Shown here: in pieces, positions 1 to 6,615 of the stretch | Layout of the letters: every line of letters starts with the position of its first letter | Position numbering within the stretch: the stretch's first letter is position 1 | Assembly: GCF_030249855.1 (NCBI RefSeq) | Contig: NZ_JANURN010000012.1 | Span: 1 to 26,343 of the forward strand | Source: Helicobacter_B zhangjianzhongii | GTDB lineage: Bacteria; Campylobacterota; Campylobacteria; Campylobacterales; Helicobacteraceae | Length of the DNA stretch: 26,343 nucleotides | Reading direction: 5' to 3' | Program-made: the position numbers and the translations under genes | The notes under the pieces: generated by a model | The model's input: only the letters and a program-made list of their open reading frames with translations | Told to the model about the DNA's origin: nothing | Databases searched by the model: none

Positions 1-7
1 TAAAATT

Positions 8-25
8 CCCCCCCCCCCCCCCCCC
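8..25. repeat. C18 homopolymer at the left edge
   Basis: Eighteen consecutive C residues follow TAAAATT at the left edge. The right edge shows the same TAAAATT followed by a G-rich homopolymer. If the two edges join through this shared heptamer, the C tract lies inside the 3' end of rep and encodes six prolines, followed by ATA TCC TAG, so the reading frame closes at position 34. The tract may be a true slippage-prone homopolymer of the kind common in Helicobacter, or an assembly artefact. Its length cannot be trusted. Confidence 0.6.
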
Positions 26-168
26 ATATCCTAGCTGAAAGTAATTTTAAGACCGAAGAGCTTGTTTTTAGTTTTTAGTTGCTTTTGTGCTGTTAGTTTA
101 TGGTGGGCGTGGTGTTGGGCGTCCCTAAAAGTGGCGGGGTATCTTGAACACACCAAAGGAGAGATGAG

Positions 169-624
169 ATGAAAAAAGTTGTAGTCAGTGCTGTTGTGGC
201 TGGAATTGTAGCCGTAGGTGCGAGTGCGTTTGATTTAGGCGGAGCTTTAAATGCAACAAAAAACTTTGTAGATAATACCGCAGATATTGCAAGTGGTAAA
301 AGACAAAAAGAGCAAGAAGCAAATAAAAAAGCTAAAGAAGAAGCAGATGCTAAGGCTCAAGCTGAAAAGGATAAAATTGTCGCACGGCAAAACCAATATG
401 CCGCATTTTGCAAAAAAGCCTATCATCAGCATAAAGTTCCATTTGGTGAAGATACGCGCGAGGAGCTTACGATTTTTGCCAATCAAGACACCCTAATGGC
501 ATACGATGGGACTGTGCCTGAGAAGTTTGAAAAAAAGACCTGCTATATCTTCTTGTCGGATTATTTCAATGTCTTTGGCGGAGAAGAGGAGTTTAAGAAA
601 GAAACGGCTAAATATAAGAAATAG
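169..624 (+). CDS. Small exported protein with charged coiled coil, ahead of virB5
   Basis: This 151-residue protein is not recognised. It begins with a signal-peptide-like segment (two lysines, then a hydrophobic run to about residue 20 ending ASA-F). There is no lipobox cysteine, so it is probably a soluble periplasmic protein rather than a lipoprotein. Residues about 40-72 are a Lys/Glu/Ala-rich coiled coil. The C-terminal half contains two cysteines (about 81 and 122) that could form a disulfide. An AAAGGAGA ribosome binding site sits a few bases before the ATG. Its position directly ahead of virB5 and virB6, and its export signal, suggest an accessory transfer or entry-exclusion role, but this is inference from context only. 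Confidence 0.75.
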   Translation: MKKVVVSAVVAGIVAVGASAFDLGGALNATKNFVDNTADIASGKRQKEQEANKKAKEEADAKAQAEKDKIVARQNQYAAFCKKAYHQHKVPFGEDTREELTIFANQDTLMAYDGTVPEKFEKKTCYIFLSDYFNVFGGEEEFKKETAKYKK

Positions 625-701
625 ATTAAGAAAATTACGATACAATACGAAACCAACCAAAAGAGCTAAGGCATTTAATATCCTGTATCAAAGGGTGAGC
701 T

Positions 702-1739
702 ATGCCTTGCTTTTTTTCTGCTTTTCAACTTCGTTGCAAGCAACTTCTACTAAAAATATCTTGTGTTTGTCTTTTAATCCCTAGCTTCTCGTATGCCAAT
801 ATGCCTGTCATCGATGTTACAGCCATAGGAAATATGATACTGCAATATAATCAAATGCTAGAAGAAGCCATTAAGTACGAAAAAGAGCTTTCAAAGCTTG
901 GTATAGATACAGGCAGAGTAGGAGGGATTCTTGGAAAATTAGATGCCTTAACCAGTGGTGCATTAGAAACATTATCCGCGTTAGAATCTTTGCCTGGCAC
1001 ATTAGATTCGCTTTTGGCAGGAATCAAAGAAGATTGCGATTTCTTAATGAAAGATAAGCTATTTAAAGATATGGCTGATAAATTTAAGGATAACTCTTTT
1101 GCCGATTTTGTAACGGGCGAACTTAAAACACAAACTATGTGTCTAGCCGCAGTAAATGATTCAAAAGCTATGAGTGAAGTTTTAGGTGATAAGTTAGCCC
1201 AAGCCCAACAAGCTTTAAAAAAAGGAGACCTAGAGAAATATGACCAAACAATGCAAGAATATAATGCCATACATACAAAACAAGCAAAAATAAATCAGCA
1301 AATGACAAAAGACAAACGAACGCAATGGAATGAGTTTTATGCAAAATATCAAACAAAGAGCAAAGATAAAAATGTGCGTGGCTATACTAAGAGCTATATG
1401 AATGAGCAAATGAAAAACTTGCTGGAGCAAGCTAGTAAAGCTCAAACACAAACTGATTTTCAAAACTTTACCAATCAAATACTTATTGAAATATTGAGGG
1501 TTGCTCAATTAAATTATGAGATGATGATGAATTTTAACAATACAATGATAGCAATGCAAGATATAGATGATAATTTAGACAAGAAAATGGCAAAGAATTT
1601 AGAAATAGACAAACAAAAACTAGCAGAAAACAGGGAGCAGCTAGGTGTTTTTGCCAAAGATTCACCATTTGAAGATTTAAAAGGAGAGTTTAAAAAGGAC
1701 GCTCTAGGGCTTCCTGTGCTAGATTTTGGTAAGAAGTAG
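702..1739 (+). CDS. virB5: VirB5-like minor pilus protein
   Basis: This 345-residue protein looks like the VirB5/TrbJ family of periplasmic proteins found at the tip of conjugative pili. The N-terminus is a signal peptide with a hydrophobic core at about residues 15-30 and probable cleavage after SYA near residue 32. The mature protein starts with the family-typical pattern of a short Val/Ile-Asp stretch followed by amphipathic helix (NMILQYNQMLEEAIKYEKEL). The rest is almost entirely helical and rich in Gln, Lys and Glu. It is followed after 9 bases by virB6, the usual B5-B6 order. The start at 702 is preceded by an AAGGG-type ribosome binding site. The call rests on the N-terminal pattern, size, export signal and neighbour. 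Confidence 0.75.
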   Translation: MPCFFSAFQLRCKQLLLKISCVCLLIPSFSYANMPVIDVTAIGNMILQYNQMLEEAIKYEKELSKLGIDTGRVGGILGKLDALTSGALETLSALESLPGTLDSLLAGIKEDCDFLMKDKLFKDMADKFKDNSFADFVTGELKTQTMCLAAVNDSKAMSEVLGDKLAQAQQALKKGDLEKYDQTMQEYNAIHTKQAKINQQMTKDKRTQWNEFYAKYQTKSKDKNVRGYTKSYMNEQMKNLLEQASKAQTQTDFQNFTNQILIEILRVAQLNYEMMMNFNNTMIAMQDIDDNLDKKMAKNLEIDKQKLAENREQLGVFAKDSPFEDLKGEFKKDALGLPVLDFGKK

Positions 1740-1748
1740 GAGCTAGGT

Positions 1749-2852
1749 ATGGATAGCTCGGCTTCACTCTTACGCCTTGTTGTTAATCTCATTAACTCCA
1801 CGGGCAATCAAACCCTACAAAACATTTATCAAGGCTGTGCTGGGCTCTATACAAGCTCCATTGTCTATACGCTTTTTGGTATTAGCTTTACAATTTGGCT
1901 TTTTCTAAAGATTAAGGGCGATTTTAGTAGAGCTGATATGTTTAAGGCAATGGTGTGGCTTGTGATATTTATCCTTGTTAAAGTCATTCTCTCTAGCTAT
2001 GAAAACTATATGGATAGCTTGGGGGTATTTAAGATTCCTTATTATTGGTTCTCTTTGGGGGTGAGTGAGTTTAATGGTGGTAGCACTGATTTAGAAGTGA
2101 TGATTTCTACACAATGGAGAATGGTCAAAGATAATAGCGATAGAATCTTTGATTTGGCAGGCTGGAGCGAGATGTCGTTGTGGTTTATAGGAGCGGCGTA
2201 TTTTCTTGTGGGGCTGGTGTTTATGATAGCTTTTGTCATAATGACCGTGCTTTCACAATTTATGGCAAATGTGATTCTCTCACTTGGCGCACTTGTATTT
2301 CCGCTAGTGTGCTTCTCACAAACGCGTTCAATCTTTTTCTCTTGGCTGAAACTCTATATTGGTTTGAGCTTATGGAGTCCTTTTGCTGTGCTTCTTAGCT
2401 CTATTCCAAATAGTGTTACCAAATATATGCAGCAAGGGCAGGTTCTTATCGCAAATAGTGGGGATTTAGCCGAAGTGGCGTTAGTTGGTATCGTGCTAAT
2501 GATGTTTTCTATCTTTTTGCTAACAAAGATTCCGGGTTGGGTAAGTGCGATTATTGGTAGCGCAGATTCTAGTGGTTCAGGCACAGGACTAGCTGGAGCT
2601 ATCAATAATGGAGCATTTATAGGCACAAGAATGCTAGCAGGTATGGGGCAATATGCTAAAAACCGCGCTGATGGACAGAGCATAAGGGCAGCCGCCACAG
2701 GAGCTATGTGGGCGATGTTTGGCGGGGAGCACGGCAATCACGCCGCACAAGGGGCGGGCAGAGCCGCACTTAAAGCCAGCAGAGCAACAAAAGGCTGGGT
2801 CAGCGATAGTGCAAATAAGTTTAGGGGTAAAGACACGCCCCATACTACCTAA
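1749..2852 (+). CDS. virB6: VirB6/TrbL-like inner membrane channel protein
   Basis: This 367-residue polytopic membrane protein matches the VirB6/TrbL family, the inner-membrane part of the type IV secretion channel. Hydrophobic segments lie at about residues 32-55, 63-83, 145-175, 180-200 (with a VFPLVCFSQTRSIFFSWLKLY stretch typical of the family), 205-220 and 240-265. The C-terminal 100 residues are Gly/Ala-rich and basic, likely cytoplasmic. An AGGAGCTAGGT ribosome binding site precedes the ATG. It directly follows virB5, and the stop codon lies 11 bases before the next small gene, suggesting one transcript. Confidence 0.85.
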   Translation: MDSSASLLRLVVNLINSTGNQTLQNIYQGCAGLYTSSIVYTLFGISFTIWLFLKIKGDFSRADMFKAMVWLVIFILVKVILSSYENYMDSLGVFKIPYYWFSLGVSEFNGGSTDLEVMISTQWRMVKDNSDRIFDLAGWSEMSLWFIGAAYFLVGLVFMIAFVIMTVLSQFMANVILSLGALVFPLVCFSQTRSIFFSWLKLYIGLSLWSPFAVLLSSIPNSVTKYMQQGQVLIANSGDLAEVALVGIVLMMFSIFLLTKIPGWVSAIIGSADSSGSGTGLAGAINNGAFIGTRMLAGMGQYAKNRADGQSIRAAATGAMWAMFGGEHGNHAAQGAGRAALKASRATKGWVSDSANKFRGKDTPHTT

Positions 2853-2863
2853 AGGAGCAAAAA

Positions 2864-3082
2864 GTGGATACGCAAGAACAAGACAATAAAGAACTACAAT
2901 CTAAACAAGATAAGCTTAGTGAGAAGAAAACTAAAGCCCTAGCGATGCTTTATGCTCTAGTGCATTTTTGTGGCAAGGCATTAGTATTTGTAGCTGGCTA
3001 TACACATAAACTAGGGGATTTGCTTATCACTCTAGCAGAGAGAAGGGCAAAAAATGAGCAGCCAAGCCACTTAAGGAGCTAG
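2864..3082 (+). CDS. Small membrane-associated protein, GTG start, possibly the broken front of the next gene
   Basis: This 72-residue protein starts at GTG after an AAAGGAG ribosome binding site. It has a charged N-terminus (about 1-25), one hydrophobic segment (about 27-45, ALAMLYALVHFCGKALVFVA) and a charged end. No family is recognised. The reading frame of the following gene is open from 3058, overlapping the last codons of this one. The stretch 3058-3159 translates into plausible protein in that frame but has no start codon. A frameshift near 3057-3082 that splits a single gene of about 310 residues is therefore possible. Location after virB6 suggests a transfer-related role. Confidence 0.55.
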   Translation: MDTQEQDNKELQSKQDKLSEKKTKALAMLYALVHFCGKALVFVAGYTHKLGDLLITLAERRAKNEQPSHLRS

Positions 3083-3159
3083 AGGGGGAAGAACTAGGGC
3101 TTGATGAGAAGTTTATAATCCCACAAACCCCAAAGGCTAAGAGCGAGCACGCCGCAAAA

Positions 3160-3798
3160 GTGCTACAAGATTTTTCTAATAGCTATGCTGATATGGATAA
3201 TGTAATTAGTCTTATTCAGCGCGATGAGCAAAGATTAAAGCAAGAAGAGCAAGCCTCACCACAAGAAACGCCTAGTGAAGAAAAAAGCCTTGATAGAGAG
3301 AAAAACGAACTAGATAGGGCTATTGCCTCTATCGCGCAGGTGCGTAGCATTGTGGATATACTTAAAGCACTCTATGCTATGGAAAAGGCTTTATATGAGC
3401 TAAGGCTTGCCACAAACAAGCCAAATGCTAGAGACTATATGCAGCAGATACAAGATTCTAAGCATAAGCCACTGACTGCAAACTTTTTAAAAGAAAGCCT
3501 AAGAGTGCTTAAAAGTAGTAAGGAGAAAATCCAAGAGTGTGCCAAGCATTTGCAGCTTGAAAGGTCGTTTGCAAAGGAGCTTCGCAAGGATATAGCAATG
3601 CTTGATTTAGTAGAATCCAAAGAATCAAAAGCTGCATATATAAAACAGATTGATAAAAAGCTTTGTGAAGCAAGGGAGAAATTCCCTAGCCTAGAGCAAA
3701 ACTACCCTAAAATACTTCAAGCTGCAACAAATGCCATAAAGCAACCCTTGCAAGAGCTTGGTAAAAACGCGCTTAAAACTATGCCTATTGGTTTATAA
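3160..3798 (+). CDS. Coiled-coil protein of unknown function, start uncertain
   Basis: This 212-residue, highly charged, mainly helical protein was not recognised. The first candidate start is GTG at 3160, but no ribosome binding site precedes it. The frame is open upstream to 3058 and that stretch reads as normal protein (ending PKAKSEHAAK before the GTG). The true start may therefore lie in the preceding frame through a frameshift. Residues about 25-70 and 115-165 look like coiled coils, and there is no signal peptide or membrane segment. It ends 81 bases before the convergent relaxase gene. Confidence 0.6.
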   Translation: MLQDFSNSYADMDNVISLIQRDEQRLKQEEQASPQETPSEEKSLDREKNELDRAIASIAQVRSIVDILKALYAMEKALYELRLATNKPNARDYMQQIQDSKHKPLTANFLKESLRVLKSSKEKIQECAKHLQLERSFAKELRKDIAMLDLVESKESKAAYIKQIDKKLCEAREKFPSLEQNYPKILQAATNAIKQPLQELGKNALKTMPIGL

Positions 3799-3879
3799 TA
3801 TTTTAGCTCTTCTGTCATCTTTTACCTTGTGCGCATTTGTAGGATCTATTGTGTTGCTTAAAATGTAAAATCTAATGCT

Positions 3880-5556
3880 TCATAGCTTTTTTATTGCTTT
3901 ATTTTCTTCAATAAATGCCCTATACTGCTCTTTAAAATTCTCAAAAGTGCCATTGTGGATTTTCTCTCTTAAGTGCGCTTCATAAATGGCAGGATTGGTG
4001 ATGTTTTGCTTTTTACAATACCAATGCAAGAAAACATCTATCAGCTCATTACTAAGCAACTCTTGTGTATGGGTGCTAGAGTGTGTTTTACTGGGCTCTT
4101 GTGTTTGCGTTTGATTTTCTAAACCTAAAAAATTACAAAGAGCATTAAGCTCTTTGAGTTTATAAGGGCTCTTTTTCCCTTTTAGATATTCCTGCAAAAT
4201 CATAACTTTTTGCTGGCACATCTTAAGCACGAATGCCTTATTCTCTAAAAGTTTAGTTTCATAATCTTGTAGCATTTCTCTCACGCTATCGCTTATTTCA
4301 ATATGTACCAGAGCTTTAAGATGAGAATCTAAATCCTTTGCAATTCCTATCATCACAAACGCATTAGACTTTTTATGCAGCGTGCGAGCCATTATCAAAT
4401 CCGCATTTATTTGAGATTCTGTATTTTTGGCTAAATTTTTCTCATTAAGTGCTATCTCACTTTGAATTTGGCGCAATACAAAAATATCTGCTTTTGTTTG
4501 TTTTTTTGTGCGTAGAAATTCTGCATAAGCCTGTTTCTTTGCAAGGCTGTCATAAGAGCTTTTATAGTAGAGTCTTTGCTCGCGTAATTTTCTTATTTGT
4601 TCTTGTAATTGTTTCTTTTGTGTTTGATAGCCCTTGTTGCTTTGTCTAAGTGAGCAAAGCTCTTTATTTGTTGCTTTTATAGAATTAAGCAGCTGAAAAT
4701 AGCATTTATTGCCTGATTGGATAAGCAATTTTAATTCATTGATAAGCTTTCTTTTTTCTTGCATATGCTGAAAAATTGTTTTAGTAAGGTTATGGGATTT
4801 TGTCTCATAGAGCTGGATTTTAGATTCTAGTGCTGCAATTTGTTTGGCGATATTTTCAGCAATATTTAGTGGTATCTCAATACTTGCTTTTGCGCTTTCT
4901 TTAAGCAAGTCGCGCTCATATCGGTAGCTATTTTTATAATTGAAGTTAGGATTGTGAAAATTGAGTGCATTTTTAAAATCCTCTCGTAAAAGATTCCAAA
5001 AGTCTTTTATCTCTTGCTTATTGTTAAAGTGAAGCTTTTTGTGTGTGAAAATATTAGTTTTATTAAGAATGATATGAATGTGTGGTTTGTGCTGGTGGGT
5101 ATGAAGCACACTCACATATTTATAACCATAAAAATGTGTCTGCATTACTTCTTTGACAGAATCTTGCAATGCCTTGATATTGCACTCACTTTTTAGCTCA
5201 TCAAGACAAAAGGTAAAGTGCCACGCCTCTTTTGCATTTGGCTGTGTTGAAAAATCTTTCTGCCATTGGCGCAAAATCTCATCAATCCTTATAGGCTGAT
5301 GAGATTCATTAAAGGCAAAATCAAATGCGCTATTGCGTATCACATAACTTAGGGCATTTTTCACGCCATTACTTGAAAGATTAGATAAGAGCTTGATAAC
5401 AACCTGTTTGGAGAATGCGCTTGATTTTTGAGGCAATATTGCGCGACTTGGCATAAAAGTATAGGAGCTAGAATCTAAATGCTCATCTCTTACTTTTTTG
5501 CGTTTTTGCTCTTTATAATCAAAAAAGATACGCTCTAATTGTTTAAATGTTTTCAT
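3880..5556 (-). CDS. MOBP-type relaxase (VirD2/MobA-like)
   Basis: This 558-residue protein is the DNA-nicking relaxase of the plasmid. It should cut one strand at oriT, stay bound through a tyrosine and pilot the DNA into the VirB channel. The N-terminal 170 residues carry relaxase motifs: a tyrosine in NALSYVIRNS (Y71, motif I candidate), AWHFTFCLDE (about 111-120) and the metal-binding motif III HTHQHKPHIHIILN (152-165). In motif III the usual acidic residue of H-x-D is replaced by histidine. Residues about 240-350 form a long coiled coil, and the C-terminus is charged, as expected for a translocation signal. It is transcribed away from the putative oriT just upstream and against the other transfer genes. 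A TTGATG-16-TACAAT promoter ends about 6 bases before the ATG, so the message may be leaderless. Confidence 0.9.
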   Translation of the reverse strand: MKTFKQLERIFFDYKEQKRKKVRDEHLDSSSYTFMPSRAILPQKSSAFSKQVVIKLLSNLSSNGVKNALSYVIRNSAFDFAFNESHQPIRIDEILRQWQKDFSTQPNAKEAWHFTFCLDELKSECNIKALQDSVKEVMQTHFYGYKYVSVLHTHQHKPHIHIILNKTNIFTHKKLHFNNKQEIKDFWNLLREDFKNALNFHNPNFNYKNSYRYERDLLKESAKASIEIPLNIAENIAKQIAALESKIQLYETKSHNLTKTIFQHMQEKRKLINELKLLIQSGNKCYFQLLNSIKATNKELCSLRQSNKGYQTQKKQLQEQIRKLREQRLYYKSSYDSLAKKQAYAEFLRTKKQTKADIFVLRQIQSEIALNEKNLAKNTESQINADLIMARTLHKKSNAFVMIGIAKDLDSHLKALVHIEISDSVREMLQDYETKLLENKAFVLKMCQQKVMILQEYLKGKKSPYKLKELNALCNFLGLENQTQTQEPSKTHSSTHTQELLSNELIDVFLHWYCKKQNITNPAIYEAHLREKIHNGTFENFKEQYRAFIEENKAIKKL

Positions 5557-5562
5557 AAAAGT

Positions 5563-5590
5563 ATTGTAGCGTGTAAATTTGAAACATCAA
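5563..5590 (-). promoter_or_regulatory. Relaxase promoter, possibly leaderless message
   Basis: Read on the minus strand, TTGATG (5590-5585) and TACAAT (5568-5563) are separated by 16 bases. The TACAAT ends 6 bases before the relaxase ATG at 5556. A start site 6-7 bases after the -10 box would fall on the ATG itself, and no Shine-Dalgarno sequence fits between. The promoter also lies between the putative nic site and the relaxase gene, so relaxosome binding could feed back on relaxase expression. Confidence 0.5.
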
Positions 5591-5617
5591 GCAATACGCT
5601 TAGAAGCTATAAAGATA

Positions 5618-5725
5618 GCAATGTTAGCAGGATAACCCTAAAAGGCACACGATTTTCCTAACAAATGCCTAAAATAAGGGATTTGTTAGGAGATTTAGAG
5701 ATTTTTTGTAAATCTCTAAATGCGT
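5618..5725 (-). other. oriT: Putative origin of transfer (oriT)
   Basis: Three elements are seen next to the relaxase gene. On the minus strand, TTATCCTGC (5635-5627) matches the IncP-type MOBP nic consensus YATCCTG|Y, with the predicted cut between the G opposite 5628 and the C opposite 5627. Some 22 bases 5' of it on that strand is a perfect 10-bp inverted repeat (CCTAACAAAT 5657-5666 with ATTTGTTAGG 5681-5690). Next is a perfect 12-bp inverted repeat with a 5-base loop (5693-5704 with 5710-5721). An inverted repeat 5' of nic, close to a MOBP relaxase, is the RP4-like arrangement. MobC encoded at 14467 is the likely partner protein. Confidence 0.65.
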
Positions 5726-5963
5726 GAAGAATCTTTGCAATTTTTTTGAAAAATCACAGAAATAAAAATTTTTTTATTAAAAGGACAAAGCATTCAATAT
5801 AGCACTATCTCTTTCTGCCTCAAAGCACCTATATATCGTGCTTGCAGGCTCTAAAAAAGTAAATATCAGCAAAAATTCACCATACAAGCAAAATTTTTGG
5901 GCACTTAATAGCAACAAATCCCATAAATACGAGCTTTCTGCTGATTTATTAAGCTTTTTTAAG

Positions 5964-5983
5964 TTCGCAATGCGTCCTTTTAA
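5964..5983 (-). repeat. Iteron-like element upstream of the virB2 operon
   Basis: The minus-strand sequence TTAAAAGGACGCATTGCGAA matches the origin iteron core TTAAAAGGACATATTGCGAA at 18 of 20 positions. It lies 58 bases before the virB2 start, in the likely promoter/leader region of the operon, far from the origin at 25 kb. A partial copy (TTAAAAGGACA) is seen at 5777-5787. It may be a binding site through which the Rep protein influences transfer gene expression. Confidence 0.65.
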
Positions 5984-6041
5984 CTTTTGGGAATTTTTTC
6001 ATCAAAATACCCGCCAGAGAAACCACAAAAGGACGGCAAGA

Positions 6042-6347
6042 ATGAAAAGAACACTGGTCAAAATAGGCATATTTATGATGTTGGCTCAAGTGTATTTGTA
6101 TGGAGCATTTGGAGCAAATCTCAAAAATGCCATACAAACAGAGGTCAATTCCACAGGGGATATTGTGATTTCTGTTATCCATATGATTGTGGGCATTATT
6201 GGCGGGCTTATGATTTGTTTTATCGCCATTGCTGCCAAGCTTAAGCCCGAAATGATTAAAGACAATATGAAATTTATTATTTGGGTTGCCATTATTACAG
6301 GTGTGTTATGGGGCGTTACAAATAATGGTGTGAGTGTCTTTCAATGA
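6042..6347 (+). CDS. virB2: VirB2-like major pilin
   Basis: The start at ATG 6042 is chosen because an AAAAGGACGG ribosome binding site precedes it and a signal peptide follows directly. The frame is open upstream to 5838, but that part is not protein-like. The 101-residue product has a long signal peptide (about 1-25, ending YGAFGA) and two hydrophobic helices (about 45-65 and 76-95) separated by a short basic loop (KLKPEMIKDN). This is the layout of VirB2/TrbC pilins, which form the shaft of the conjugative pilus. Its stop overlaps the virB3 start (ATGA), and virB4 follows, in the canonical B2-B3-B4 order. Confidence 0.85.
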   Translation: MKRTLVKIGIFMMLAQVYLYGAFGANLKNAIQTEVNSTGDIVISVIHMIVGIIGGLMICFIAIAAKLKPEMIKDNMKFIIWVAIITGVLWGVTNNGVSVFQ

Positions 6348-6607
6348 TTGAGATTGATAATTTTAGAGAGATTACTAAAAAAGATAAAGTCTATCTCCCA
6401 AAAACCAACATCGGCTTAAGTCGAAATATGCTTTTGCTTGCCTTGCTTTTGGGTGGTGGATTGTATCTTTTTGTTGTGTGGTGGGCAATTCCAATCTTTT
6501 TTCTTATTCTTATTGTATTTTTAATTTGTGAATATTTTGATGAAGATATGTATGATATTTTTCTCATCAATACCAAATTTAAAACGCGCCGTAGATTCTA
6601 TGCTTAG
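6344..6607 (+). CDS. virB3: VirB3-like inner membrane protein
   Basis: This 87-residue protein has the VirB3/TrbD layout: a short polar N-terminus with a LPKTNIGLSRN stretch, one or two hydrophobic helices (about 28-60) and a charged C-terminal tail ending in KFKTRRRFYA. VirB3 sits in the inner membrane and works with the VirB4 ATPase. The start overlaps the virB2 stop by 4 bases, implying translational coupling, and virB4 begins 8 bases later. Confidence 0.85.
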   Translation: MIEIDNFREITKKDKVYLPKTNIGLSRNMLLLALLLGGGLYLFVVWWAIPIFFLILIVFLICEYFDEDMYDIFLINTKFKTRRRFYA

Positions 6608-6615
6608 GATTTTTG

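Noticed and set aside
851..1270. Minus-strand frame of 139 residues opposite virB5
   Set aside because: Shadow of the virB5 codons; no ribosome binding site and no protein family features.
1687..1702. TTTAAAAAGGACGC in virB5 as another iteron
   Set aside because: Only the GGAC half matches and it lies inside coding sequence; treated as chance.
2354..2737. Minus-strand frame of 127 residues opposite virB6
   Set aside because: Composition mirrors the virB6 Gly/Ala codons; virB6 is well supported.
5838..6041. N-terminal extension of VirB2 in an open frame
   Set aside because: The extension is not protein-like, contains the iteron-like element, and a signal peptide plus ribosome binding site place the start at 6042.
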